From Thioalkalivibrio sp. ALJ24 (GTDB lineage Bacteria > Pseudomonadota > Gammaproteobacteria > Ectothiorhodospirales > Ectothiorhodospiraceae): DNA of 64,000 nucleotides. Positions 14,320 through 23,232 of the stretch are shown in pieces. The position numbers were made by a program, and so were the translations under genes. The number at the start of each line of letters is the position of its first letter. The first letter of the stretch is position 1. Below the pieces are notes generated by a model. That model was not told where the DNA came from, did no database searches, and was given only the letters and a program-made list of their open reading frames with translations. Location of the stretch: contig NZ_KB898725.1 of the NCBI RefSeq assembly GCF_000377785.1, forward strand, positions 17,191 to 81,190, in the 5' to 3' direction.

Positions 14320-17300
14320 TCATTCCTGTTCTTCGTCCGCCGGTTCCACCCGGGTCTCCACCCGTGGCGTGGCCCACGGGCCGGTCACGTGGTATTCGAC
14401 CCGGGCGGCCTCTTCCATGTGATCGCCGATGCCCAGCACCCGTTCGACCAGCAGCACCGCGGCCCCGGTCACCGGACCGCCGAGCAGGGCACCCGCGATC
14501 GGCAGGGCACTGCGCAGCCGCGGGACCACAACGACCTGCTGATCATACTCGCGCGCCACCAGGTCGGTGCGCCCACCGACACGCACCTCGGCAGAGGCCC
14601 CCTCCAGCGTCAGGCCTTCCACGTTCAGCACGCCGTCACCCAGCTGCGCGCGCCCATCCAGCTCACCGAAGGCAAACCCCTCGGTGAACAGGTCACGGAA
14701 GTCCAGCCGCAGCCGCTGCGGCAGCAGGTCCAGGCTGACCAGCCCCAGCAGACGCCCGGCCCCGGGCTCGACATCGCTCAGCCCGCCATCGTTCAGGGCC
14801 AGTTCCATCTCGCCCTGCAGGCGTCGCAGCGACGGGCGATACAGCGCTCCGGCCCAGTCCAGCTGCAGGGCCCCGCTGCCCTCGCCCCCGCGCAGGGCGC
14901 GGGTCAGCCCGGCCGACTCCAGACCGCCGCCCCAGTCCTCGCCTTCGAGTTCGAGCCGCAGGCGACTGTTCCCGCGCCCGTCGGCATCCACACGCCAGCC
15001 ACCGTCGCCCCGCGCGCGGACCCCGGGCTCGGGGGTCTCGACCAGCAGCTCACCCAGCTCCAGGCCGTCCGGATCCGGAGACAGATCGCCCCGGATGCCG
15101 GCGAAACGGTAATCCCCCAGCCGCAGGCTGTCGAGCGTGAGGCGCACCGAGGGCCAGTTGCGCGGGTCGTCGACCCCCTCGACCGGGGGCGGGGCCTCGT
15201 CGTCCGCCGGTTCGTCACCGGTCTCCGGCCACGGGAGCTCCAGCCGCTGGAGATCGAGATTCAGGTGATCGCGCCGGTCGGTCATGCCATAGCGCCAGCC
15301 GGCGCGTCCTTCGACCCAGTCGGAGCGGCTGTCCAGCCACCAGCCGCCGGAATCCCGGACCGCCTCCAGCCGGGTCCCCGTCACGCTCAGGTCGTCCCAG
15401 CGCAGCGCCTCGTCGACCCGCAGGTCCAGACGGTTCAGGGGCAAGCCGGTGGTCACTTCCTCCGGGGCATCCGCATCGGGCGCGGCGACCTGTACGTTGC
15501 CAGCCCACGGGGCGTCCTGCAGGGCCTCGCCCCAGGCGCGGGCGTCCAGTTCGGCAAAATGTCCGGCCACCTGCGCCCCCTGCGCCGGCAGTTCCGGGGG
15601 CTGCGCGGCGGCCCGACCGAGTCCCAGCGCCAGTGCCTGCAGCACCGGGGATTCATCGTCATCATCGGCCTCCGGCTGCAGGCGCAGGTCCGCCCGCAGC
15701 ACATCGCCGAGGATCAGCTCGCCGGTCGCGGGCTCGCGATTCCCCAGCGGCAGCGAGAGTTCCAGGTTGCGCGATTCATCGGCCGCCTTGCCCACCGGCG
15801 CCGGCCAGTCGATGGTGACCCCGTCCAGGTCCGAGCGCAGATCCAGGCGCATGCCGTCCCGCTCGCCGCCCAGACGCAGTTCGGCATCCCAGTGGGCGCG
15901 TCCGCGGGCATGGGCGGCCAGTTCCGGGAGATCCTCCAGCCAGGGTCCCAGCGGCTGGGGACCGCGCAGCGCGAGGCGCGCGGCCGAGCCATCCAGCGGC
16001 CAGTCCAGGTCCAGCAACACCGGTTCGCCGTGGACACCGGCCTCCAGCGCCTCGGCCTGTACCCGATCGATGCTGTCGAAGGCGATCTCGCCGGCCACGC
16101 CCGACAGCGCCACCGGCCATTGCGGCACGTCCAGGGCCACGTCCTGCGGGCGCAACCGGCCCGCCACCCGCAGATCATCCATGCGTTCGCTCGACAGCGG
16201 CAGCAACAGCTGGAGGTCCAGACCGACGGGCCCGGACGCGCTGGACGCATCCCGCAGATCCGCCACCTCGTCGCCCAGCCCCGCCTGCCGCAGATACGTC
16301 AGCAGGTCCGCCGCATCGCCTTCGGTCGCGGCGTCCAGCTCCAGGTCCGGCTCGCCGGTCATGTCAGTGACCTCCACGTCGCCACGCGTGATGCGGGTAT
16401 CGAGGATGCGACCGCGTGCGCCCTCGGTGCGGAAGGCCTGGTTGCGGAACAGCAGCCGCCCTTCCAGGTCTTCGGCGAGCGGCCATCCTTCCTGGTAGTC
16501 GAGCACGCCGTCCTCGATGTCGGCCCACAGGTCGAACACGCCCTGGTGATCGGTGAACGGGAAGGCCTGCGGACGGCCACGATAGGCCATAGCCCCTCCG
16601 GTCCCGCGGCCGTCGACGATGCCGTGTGCCAGCCAGTCATGGGTGGTGGCCGGAAGATAGCGCTCGGGCAGATAACGTGCGGCATACGCGCCGTCGGCGT
16701 GGTGGATGTCCATCGCCATCGCCAGCAGCGGACCCTGATCGTGGCCGTCAAGGCGCAGATCGCCGCGCAGGGTCGCGCCCCCCTGATCGGCCTGCAGCTC
16801 CAGCCCCTCGGCGTTGACCGACCAGTCCCCCGGGGCGTGCCTGCGCGCCAGGAGCCTGCCGCGCAAAGCGTCCAGCCAGAGGATCTCGTCGCCCAGCACT
16901 CGCGGGAACTCGACCCGCACCTGCTGCGCGTCCAGACGCGCGCCGGCCTCGCCGGCGTCCCCGTCCCACCAGGCCAGCAGGTCCATCCCGCGAATCCCCG
17001 GCCAGTCCCCGTCGCTCTGCAGGCTGACCGAACGCAGGTCGCCCTCCGCCTCGCGGATCCGCAGATCCTCGCCCTCGCGCCCCGCCACCAGCACGCCCTC
17101 CGCGAGCCGCCCGCGCGGCCGCAGGCGGACCAGCTGCGGGGCGAGCTCGGGGGCCACACGCTCCAGCAGGGGCTTGAGCGGGGCATACGCGCCGGCGTCC
17201 ATCTCGCGCGCGACCAGCTCGACATCATTCACCCGCGGGCCTTCGGCGTCCGCCTCGAGACGGTAGCGCATGCGCAGGTCACCCGATCCGGGATGCGTCC

Positions 17301-18243
17301 CGACCCACGAGGACTCGTGCCAGTCATCCGCAACCCGCCAGCGGAAGCGATGCCCGATCTCGCGATCGCGGGCCCCTTCATCGCCATGCAGCCGGGCGGC
17401 ATGGGAACCGCTCAGCTTACGGATCCGTCCGTCCGCAAGCTCGCCGTGGACCTGCGCGTCGGCCTCGCCGTCCACCACCGGCAGCCCCAGATAGGCCAGC
17501 CAGGGCGCCCAGTGCGCCAGTTCCAGATCATGCCCGTCGAGGAAGAACCGCGCATCGCGCACCGCCGAGGCCGGGATCCTGACACCGAGATGGAAGCCGC
17601 CGGCGGTCTCCGGATCCAGCGCACCGGCGAGCCGCAGCAGGCCGTCGCCGTCCGCGCCGATGCGAAAATGCACGTGTTCCAGGGCAATCGCCGAAGTGAC
17701 TCCGGCCACGCGATCCTCCCAGGCCAGGGAGAGTTGCTCGGCGTCCAGCTCGGGCCAGTTTTCCATCGCGTGTTCCAGGACTGCCCCCTCCCCGGTCCCC
17801 AGGCTGCGTCCATGGAAGACCACCCGGCCGTCCGCTTCGCGCACCAGGCGCGCCTGCATGCCGGCCACGTGCAGACGCAGGCGGGGCGCGCGGTCGCGCA
17901 GCGAGGCCACCGGGTCGAGCGTGGCGCCGACCTCCTCGACCCGCAGCGGATCGGCCCCGGCCGCGGCCATGCGCACCTCGCGCACGACCAGCTCCGGAGC
18001 CCAGCCGCGCCAGCCCAGATCCACCGTCTCGGCCTGCATCTCCATGCCCGCGGCAGCGGAGACACCCGCCTCCAGGCGTTCGTGCAGGCCGTCCCAGTGC
18101 GGCAGCAGCAGGCGCAGCGCGAGCAGCGTGATGATCAGCAGCAGGATCGCGGACAGCAGCAGGGGGAGGACGACCCGGAGGATCCTGCGGGCCACCCTCC
18201 GCATCCCGCGCCCGCCGCGTCCGGCTCGCTCCGCTGCATTCAC
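14320..18243 (-). CDS. yhdP: YhdP family AsmA-like envelope protein
   Basis: A 1307-residue protein with one N-terminal membrane anchor (VVLPLLLSAILLLIITLLALRLLL) and a long beta-rich periplasmic part, as in YhdP/AsmA-like proteins that bridge the envelope and move phospholipids to the outer membrane. The C-terminal end (LNVEGLTLEGASAEVRVGGRTDLVAREYDQ, PIAGALLGGPVTGAAVLLVERVLG) is the conserved AsmA-like C-terminal region. I chose the GTG at 18243 because GGAGG ends 9 nt before it; that site lies just past the rng stop, so the two are likely coupled. A later ATG (18204) is an alternative. Confidence 0.9.
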   Translation of the reverse strand: MNAAERAGRGGRGMRRVARRILRVVLPLLLSAILLLIITLLALRLLLPHWDGLHERLEAGVSAAAGMEMQAETVDLGWRGWAPELVVREVRMAAAGADPLRVEEVGATLDPVASLRDRAPRLRLHVAGMQARLVREADGRVVFHGRSLGTGEGAVLEHAMENWPELDAEQLSLAWEDRVAGVTSAIALEHVHFRIGADGDGLLRLAGALDPETAGGFHLGVRIPASAVRDARFFLDGHDLELAHWAPWLAYLGLPVVDGEADAQVHGELADGRIRKLSGSHAARLHGDEGARDREIGHRFRWRVADDWHESSWVGTHPGSGDLRMRYRLEADAEGPRVNDVELVAREMDAGAYAPLKPLLERVAPELAPQLVRLRPRGRLAEGVLVAGREGEDLRIREAEGDLRSVSLQSDGDWPGIRGMDLLAWWDGDAGEAGARLDAQQVRVEFPRVLGDEILWLDALRGRLLARRHAPGDWSVNAEGLELQADQGGATLRGDLRLDGHDQGPLLAMAMDIHHADGAYAARYLPERYLPATTHDWLAHGIVDGRGTGGAMAYRGRPQAFPFTDHQGVFDLWADIEDGVLDYQEGWPLAEDLEGRLLFRNQAFRTEGARGRILDTRITRGDVEVTDMTGEPDLELDAATEGDAADLLTYLRQAGLGDEVADLRDASSASGPVGLDLQLLLPLSSERMDDLRVAGRLRPQDVALDVPQWPVALSGVAGEIAFDSIDRVQAEALEAGVHGEPVLLDLDWPLDGSAARLALRGPQPLGPWLEDLPELAAHARGRAHWDAELRLGGERDGMRLDLRSDLDGVTIDWPAPVGKAADESRNLELSLPLGNREPATGELILGDVLRADLRLQPEADDDDESPVLQALALGLGRAAAQPPELPAQGAQVAGHFAELDARAWGEALQDAPWAGNVQVAAPDADAPEEVTTGLPLNRLDLRVDEALRWDDLSVTGTRLEAVRDSGGWWLDSRSDWVEGRAGWRYGMTDRRDHLNLDLQRLELPWPETGDEPADDEAPPPVEGVDDPRNWPSVRLTLDSLRLGDYRFAGIRGDLSPDPDGLELGELLVETPEPGVRARGDGGWRVDADGRGNSRLRLELEGEDWGGGLESAGLTRALRGGEGSGALQLDWAGALYRPSLRRLQGEMELALNDGGLSDVEPGAGRLLGLVSLDLLPQRLRLDFRDLFTEGFAFGELDGRAQLGDGVLNVEGLTLEGASAEVRVGGRTDLVAREYDQQVVVVPRLRSALPIAGALLGGPVTGAAVLLVERVLGIGDHMEEAARVEYHVTGPWATPRVETRVEPADEEQE

Positions 18244-18259
18244 GCTGGGAAACCTCCGG

Positions 18260-19729
18260 TCAGACAAACACCACGTCGAACTGCTCCTGGGTATAGAGGG
18301 TTTCGACCTGGAAACGGATAGGGATGCCAACGAAGCTCTGCAGCTCCGCCAGGCTAGCCGACTCCTCGTCCAGCAGCAGGTCGATCACGCTCTGCGAGGC
18401 CAGCACCCGCAGTTCGCGGGCATCGTACTGGCGTACTTCCCGGAGGATCTCGCGAAACAGTTCATAACACACGGTTTCGGCCGTCTTGAGATAGCCCCGG
18501 CCGCCACAGGTGGGACAGGGCTCACACAACTGATGCTCGAGGCTGTCGCGGGTACGCTTGCGGGTCATTTCCACCAGACCGAGCGGCGACACGTCGCAGA
18601 TCTGGGTCTTCACGTGGTCGCGCTCCAGCGCCTTCTCCAGTGCGCGGATCACCTGGCGCTTGTGCTCGTCGTCCTGCATGTCGATGAAATCGATGATGAT
18701 GATCCCGCCGAGATTGCGCAGGCGCAGCTGGCGACCAATGGCCTGGGCCGCCTCGAGGTTGGTCTTGAAGATGGTCTCCTCGAGCTTGCGGTGGCCGACG
18801 AACCCGCCGGTGTTGATGTCCACCGTGGTCATCGCCTCGGTCTGGTCGAAGATCAGGTAGCCGCCGGATTTGAGCTCGACCTTGCGCTCCAGCGCGCGCT
18901 GGATCTCCTCGTCGATGTTGAAAAGGTCGAAGATCGGCCGCTCGCCCGGGTAGTGCTCGATACGCTCGCTCAGCTCCGGCAGGTAGCGCCGGGAGAAATC
19001 CGCGATCTTCTGGTAGGTCTCGCGCGAGTCGATGCGGACGCGTTCCAGATCCACCCCGACCATGTCGCGCAGGATGCGCTGCACCAGCGGGAGGTCGGCG
19101 TACACCTCGGTCCCGGCCGGGGCGGTGCTGGCCGCCTCCTGGAGGCTGTCCCAGATCTTCTTCAGGAAAGCGGTGTCGATGCGCAACGCCTCGGAATCGG
19201 CCAGCTCCGCCGCGGTGCGCACGATGAAGCCGTGCTGCGGGGCCAGCTCGTCACGCAGGGCCTCGACCTGTTCGCGCAGGCGGGCGCGCACCGCATCGTC
19301 CTCGATGCGCGTACTGACCCCCACGTTGTTCTGGTTGGGCATCAGCACCAGGTGGCGTGCCGGCACCGTGATGTAGGTGGTCAGGCGCGCGCCCTTGGAT
19401 CCCATGGGGTCCTTGGTCACCTGCACCAGCAGCTCCTGACCCTCGTGCAGCAGGTCGCGGATCCCCTCGTTGCCGCGGCCCTCGCCCTCGCCGGCGTTGC
19501 GCGGGATCACGTCCGAGGCATGCAGGAAGGCGGTGCGGTCACGCCCGATCTCGACGAACGCCGCGTCCATGCCCGGCAGCACGCGCACCACGCGGCCCTT
19601 GTAGATGTTGCCGACGATCCCCCGCTGCCGGGCGCGCTCGATGTGCAGCTCGGTCAGCACGCCGTTCTCGACCAGGGCCACCCGGCTCTCCTGGGGCGTG
19701 ACGTTCATCAGCAGTTCGGTTCCGGTCAT
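18260..19729 (-). CDS. rng: Ribonuclease G
   Basis: A 489-residue protein, the same length as E. coli RNase G. An N-terminal S1 RNA-binding domain (GNIYKGRVVRVLPGMDAAFVEIG) is followed by the RNase E/G catalytic core, with EAMTTVDINTGGFVGHR and LGGIIIIDFIDM carrying the metal-binding Asp residues, and the zinc-link cysteines CPTC in ECEPCPTCGGRG-like context. It ends QFDVVFV as in the family. It is an endoribonuclease that matures the 5' end of 16S rRNA and decays some mRNAs. The start MTGTELLMNVTPQESRV matches the family N-terminus. It heads the yhdP-nitrilase-tldD run. Confidence 0.97.
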   Translation of the reverse strand: MTGTELLMNVTPQESRVALVENGVLTELHIERARQRGIVGNIYKGRVVRVLPGMDAAFVEIGRDRTAFLHASDVIPRNAGEGEGRGNEGIRDLLHEGQELLVQVTKDPMGSKGARLTTYITVPARHLVLMPNQNNVGVSTRIEDDAVRARLREQVEALRDELAPQHGFIVRTAAELADSEALRIDTAFLKKIWDSLQEAASTAPAGTEVYADLPLVQRILRDMVGVDLERVRIDSRETYQKIADFSRRYLPELSERIEHYPGERPIFDLFNIDEEIQRALERKVELKSGGYLIFDQTEAMTTVDINTGGFVGHRKLEETIFKTNLEAAQAIGRQLRLRNLGGIIIIDFIDMQDDEHKRQVIRALEKALERDHVKTQICDVSPLGLVEMTRKRTRDSLEHQLCEPCPTCGGRGYLKTAETVCYELFREILREVRQYDARELRVLASQSVIDLLLDEESASLAELQSFVGIPIRFQVETLYTQEQFDVVFV

Positions 19730-19748
19730 GCGGGATCTTTGGTCGGGG

Positions 19749-19790
19749 TAAAAAAACAGGGAACGCGACCCCGCCTCAGGCGGGGTCGCG
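19749..19790 (-). terminator. Intrinsic terminator whose loop is the stop codon
   Basis: A perfect 12-bp stem (19764-19775 with 19779-19790) encloses a 3-nt loop that is exactly the TGA stop codon (19776-19778, minus strand) of the transporter gene. On the minus strand the stem is followed by a run of seven T (19750-19756). It should end transcription of the transporter run just before rng. Confidence 0.9.
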
Positions 19791-20909
19791 CGCGGGCGGC
19801 GCATCGCCCGGAGTATCACTGGCCTGCGGCCGGGATTTCTCGTCCGGTGGTGGCCCGGACGGCAGGTTGCGGGGCCAGGACTTGATCACCGCGTGTACCA
19901 GAGTCGCCAGCGGGATGGCGAAGAACACGCCCCACAGGCCCCAGATACCGCCAAAGATGAACACCGAGGCGATGATCGCCACCGGATGCAGGTTGACCAC
20001 CTCGGAGAACAGCAGCGGCACCAGCACGTTGCCGTCGAGGAACTGGATCACGCCGTAGGCCACCAGCACCCAGGCGAACTCGGAGCTGAAACCGAACTGG
20101 AAGTACGCCACCGCGGCCACCGGGATGGTCACCACCGCGGCACCGATATAGGGGATGATCACGGAGATCCCGACCATGAACGACAGCAGCACCGCGTATT
20201 CCAGCTCGAACCAGTGGAAGGTGGCGAAGCTGACCGCCCAGACGATCAGGATCTCGATGAACTTGCCGCGCACGTAGCTGGCGATCTTCAGGTTCACCTC
20301 GCCCCAGACCTCGCTGGCCAGGTGCGTGTCGCGGGGCATGAAGCCGCGGATCCAGCCCAGGATCTGGTCGCGGTCCTTGAGCATGAAGAACACCATCAGC
20401 GGGACCACGATCAGGTAGATCACCACGTCCACCAGATGCCGCGCGGAGGCCAGCGAGAAGGTGACCACCTGCTGCCCCATCTGGGTGGCCTCGGCGCGGA
20501 TCGCGCCCATCAGCTCGAACACCTGCTCGTCCGTGATCAGCTGTGGATAGCGCTCCGGCAGCTGCAGCAGCAGCGCCTGACCCTCGGAGATCATGCCCGG
20601 CAGTTCTCGCACCAGCTGGGTCACCTGCTGCGACATCAACGGCACCACGCTGAACAGCGCGGCCACGGTCGCCAGCAACGCGCCCAGAAGCACCAGAACC
20701 ACCGCGATGATGCGCGGCACATGCAGACGCTGGAGCTTGGATACCGCTCCCTCCAGCAGGTAGGCAATGATCACGCTCGCCAGCAGAGGCGCGAGGATGC
20801 GGCCGGCAAACATGATGATCAGCAGCCCGACCAGCAGCAGCATGGCCAGGATCACGACCTGTGGATCCGTGAAATGCCGCCGGTACCACTGGCGGAGCAT
20901 GTCGATCAT
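19776..20909 (-). CDS. AI-2E family (PerM-like) transporter
   Basis: A 377-residue multi-spanning inner membrane protein of the AI-2E exporter/PerM family. Hydrophobic segments include VVILAMLLLVGLLIIMFAG, IIAVVLVLLGALLATVAALF, VVIYLIVVPLMVFFMLKD and a paired C-terminal set around VLLSFMVGISVIIPYIGAA and VFIFGGIWGLWGVFFAIPLATL. The family motif YIGA and GxxGVFFAIPLA are present. The C-terminal tail is hydrophilic (GPPPDEKSRPQ...). The substrate is unknown; family members range from AI-2 exporters to Na+/H+ antiporters. The start overlaps the upstream 167-aa gene by 4 nt. An in-frame ATG three codons later is possible. Confidence 0.9.
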   Translation of the reverse strand: MIDMLRQWYRRHFTDPQVVILAMLLLVGLLIIMFAGRILAPLLASVIIAYLLEGAVSKLQRLHVPRIIAVVLVLLGALLATVAALFSVVPLMSQQVTQLVRELPGMISEGQALLLQLPERYPQLITDEQVFELMGAIRAEATQMGQQVVTFSLASARHLVDVVIYLIVVPLMVFFMLKDRDQILGWIRGFMPRDTHLASEVWGEVNLKIASYVRGKFIEILIVWAVSFATFHWFELEYAVLLSFMVGISVIIPYIGAAVVTIPVAAVAYFQFGFSSEFAWVLVAYGVIQFLDGNVLVPLLFSEVVNLHPVAIIASVFIFGGIWGLWGVFFAIPLATLVHAVIKSWPRNLPSGPPPDEKSRPQASDTPGDAPPARDPA

Positions 20910-21409
20910 GACGTCGGGCCTTCCCTTTCGTTACCGCCGCGGTGCGGGTCCTCGGCCTGCACCTTCGCCTGATAGTGAGACCAGAAAACCGTCTCCAGTT
21001 CGTCGATCACCTCGGCAGCCTCGCGCCCCTGCATCACGTGCTGGGCCATCAAGGACGAGGCCTCGTTGAGCAGCTTGCCGCGATCCAGCATGTAGTAGGT
21101 GGCGGTCAGGCGGCGCATCGCCTTGATCACCGACTCGTTTTCGGGCCGCGGGATCGGTTCGGGCTCCGGGACACCGGCGGGTTCGGGTTCGCCGGCGTCG
21201 CCGTCCCCCGGATCCGCCCCGTCACCCTGCGATTCGAGGAATCGCGCGAATTTCAGCAGGCTCTGGCGGTCGGACTCGGACAGCCGCGCGGCCACTTCGG
21301 CGATCGCCTCGGTGGTCGCGTCACGCCGCCGCCCGCCCTGGCCGGCGGCCAGAACCTGCTCGAGTCCCCCGGGCAGGCCGCCCTCCGTGGAGCCCTTCGG
21401 CGGGATCAT
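20906..21409 (-). CDS. Conserved-looking protein of unknown function (167 aa)
   Basis: Not recognised. It has an N-terminal Gly/Arg-rich part, a helical segment (TTEAIAEVAARLSESDRQSLLKFARFLES), an acidic Pro-Glu linker (EPEPAGVPEPEPIP) and a second helical segment (SVIKAMRRLTATYYMLDRGKLLNEASSLMAQHVM...). There is no signal peptide or membrane segment. The stop overlaps the transporter start by 4 nt and the start overlaps the stop of the amidotransferase-like gene by 4 nt, so its product is made with both. The helix-linker-helix layout suggests a cytosolic adaptor. That is inference. Confidence 0.75.
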   Translation of the reverse strand: MIPPKGSTEGGLPGGLEQVLAAGQGGRRRDATTEAIAEVAARLSESDRQSLLKFARFLESQGDGADPGDGDAGEPEPAGVPEPEPIPRPENESVIKAMRRLTATYYMLDRGKLLNEASSLMAQHVMQGREAAEVIDELETVFWSHYQAKVQAEDPHRGGNEREGPTS

Positions 21410-22152
21410 CCATCACCCTCGATCTGCAGGCTGAATACCGGCATCTTGCGCCGCTCCTGCATCAGCGACAGCTGCTTGACCAGCGCCACGATCAGCCTGT
21501 CGGTCACCTGCTGCATCCCGTTCCATTCCATGCGTGCCTCGCCCAGCAATTCGCCCATGTTCGGCGGCGGATTGTGGTCGGCTTCCATCAGTATGTCTTC
21601 CAGCATCCCCGGCTTGGCCTCCGGCCGGAAAAGCATGCCATAGGTCAGCTCGTCCGGGCGCACTACCAGCCACTGGCCGTCGTCGTCCACCATGACCGGC
21701 TCCAGCCCATCGGGCAGCTCCACCGAGCCATGGTGCAGCTGCAGCACGCGCTGGCCGTCCATCTCCTCGGCCACCGGATCACCCTCGCCGGCGGCGGTCT
21801 TGTGGGCGGTGGTGAAGCGCGCCACGTAGGGCGGCTCCTCGCGGGCCGTGCCCCCGGCCTGTTCGGCCACCAGCAGCCCGCCCATGCCGAGCCCGACCAC
21901 CGGGCGCTGCGAGCGGCGGAAGATGTCGATCAGGGACAGTTCGTCCGGGACCTGCGGGTTGTTCTCGCGGTCCGCCGTGGGCCAGGCGCCACCCAGCAGC
22001 CACAGGCCGTCGAACTGGGCCGCCGAGCCGGGCAGATCCTGCCCGACGAAGGGGCGGTAATAGGAGAAACCGATGTCGCGTTTTTCGAGCTGGGCCTCGA
22101 TCAGGGCCAGGAACTCGGAATAGGTGTGCTGTACTACGCAGTAGTTCTTCAT
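21406..22152 (-). CDS. Class I glutamine amidotransferase-like protein lacking catalytic Cys
   Basis: A 248-residue protein with the flavodoxin-like fold of class I glutamine amidotransferases: oxyanion region GLWLLGG (about 49-55) and a nucleophile elbow VVGLGMGGLLVA (85-95). In active members the elbow reads GxCxGxQ; here Gly89 replaces the nucleophilic Cys and the Gln is also lost. A His in QLHHGSVELPDG remains. It therefore should not hydrolyse glutamine and may be a binding or regulatory protein. It starts 6 nt after the LysR gene and overlaps the next gene by 4 nt. Confidence 0.8.
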   Translation of the reverse strand: MKNYCVVQHTYSEFLALIEAQLEKRDIGFSYYRPFVGQDLPGSAAQFDGLWLLGGAWPTADRENNPQVPDELSLIDIFRRSQRPVVGLGMGGLLVAEQAGGTAREEPPYVARFTTAHKTAAGEGDPVAEEMDGQRVLQLHHGSVELPDGLEPVMVDDDGQWLVVRPDELTYGMLFRPEAKPGMLEDILMEADHNPPPNMGELLGEARMEWNGMQQVTDRLIVALVKQLSLMQERRKMPVFSLQIEGDG

Positions 22153-22158
22153 CGCACT

Positions 22159-23073
22159 TTATCCTTGTTTGGGCATGTCGGGACCGGGCCGGCAGTAGTC
22201 CTGCAGGAACTGTTTGAGCACCTCCAGCGTCGGCACCCGGAATTTCTGCCGCGCGTGGACCAGCGAGATCGGCCTTTCCAGCGCGGGGTCGAGCGGGATC
22301 GCCACCAGTTCGCCCAGCGCCAGTTCCTTGGCCACCACGGCCTCGGACAGCACCGAGACCCCCATTCCGGCGGCCACGGCCCCCTTGATGGCCTCGGGGC
22401 TTCCCAGTTCCATGCAGCCGCGCAGGGCGTTGCGGTCGTACCCGGCCTGCCCAAGGTACTCCATGATGACCTCGCGGGTCCCGGAACCCTCCTCACGGCA
22501 TATGAATGGGGCATGGATGAAGTCCTCGACCCCGACCTGCACGCGTCCGGCCAGCGGATGGTCCGGCGGCACCACCAGCCGCAGGCGGTCGCCAAAACAA
22601 GCCTGCACCTCCAGGTTGCGCTGGCCCACCGAGGCCTCGACGATTCCCAGGTCCACGCTGCCCTCCTCGACCATGCCCACCACGGTCACCGTATTGCCCA
22701 CCCGCAGGCGGATGCCGATCTCCGGGTGCGCGCGACGAAACGCGCCCAGCAGGGAAGGCAGCATGTATTCCGCCACCGTGGTGCTGGCGCCGATCACCAG
22801 CGCCCCGGCCGCCCCTTTCAGCTCGCGCAGGGCGGCTTCCATCTCGCCGTAGGTATCGAAGATGCGCTCGGCATAGCGGCGCACCAGTTCGCCTGCCTCG
22901 GTCAGCGCCACCCGGTTGTGGTTGCGGTCGAACAACCGCGCTTCCAGCTGTTCCTCCAGCTGCCGGATCTGGAAGGTGACCGCCGGCTGGGTCATGTGCA
23001 GGGTCTCCGCGGCCCGGGTAAAGGACAGCTGCCGTGCCACGGTCAGAAATACCTGCAAACGTCGATCGGCCAT
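22159..23073 (-). CDS. LysR family transcriptional regulator
   Basis: A 304-residue LysR regulator. The N-terminal winged helix-turn-helix (LQVFLTVARQLSFTRAAETLHMTQPAVTFQIRQLEEQLEARLFDR) is intact, and the effector domain starts LVIGASTTVAEYMLPSLLGAFRRAHPEI, like the CysL/CbbR-type sensor group. The start at 23073 follows GGAGGAACGGAG on the minus strand. It is the first gene of a tight four-gene run and is divergent from the GGDEF/EAL gene, with 159 bp between them. LysR regulators usually act on the divergent promoter; here either neighbour could be the target. Confidence 0.93.
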   Translation of the reverse strand: MADRRLQVFLTVARQLSFTRAAETLHMTQPAVTFQIRQLEEQLEARLFDRNHNRVALTEAGELVRRYAERIFDTYGEMEAALRELKGAAGALVIGASTTVAEYMLPSLLGAFRRAHPEIGIRLRVGNTVTVVGMVEEGSVDLGIVEASVGQRNLEVQACFGDRLRLVVPPDHPLAGRVQVGVEDFIHAPFICREEGSGTREVIMEYLGQAGYDRNALRGCMELGSPEAIKGAVAAGMGVSVLSEAVVAKELALGELVAIPLDPALERPISLVHARQKFRVPTLEVLKQFLQDYCRPGPDMPKQG

Positions 23074-23232
23074 CGACTCCGTTCCTCCGCGCTCCCTCGG
23101 GAGCGTCATGTTAGGGAAACGCGGATCAGCGTACACCAGGTCGCACGGCCGGCCGTGGCTCTGCCGGCCAGATGGGCTATGCTCGGACCCGCACGGGTAC
23201 GCGCGCACCGCCATCACCCGCCCGGGAGTTCC

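Noticed and set aside
14026..18321. A plus-strand open frame of more than 1400 codons opposite yhdP
   Set aside because: It mirrors the yhdP coding frame in a high-GC region and translates to Gln/Arg/Pro-rich sequence without domains. It is an antisense shadow.
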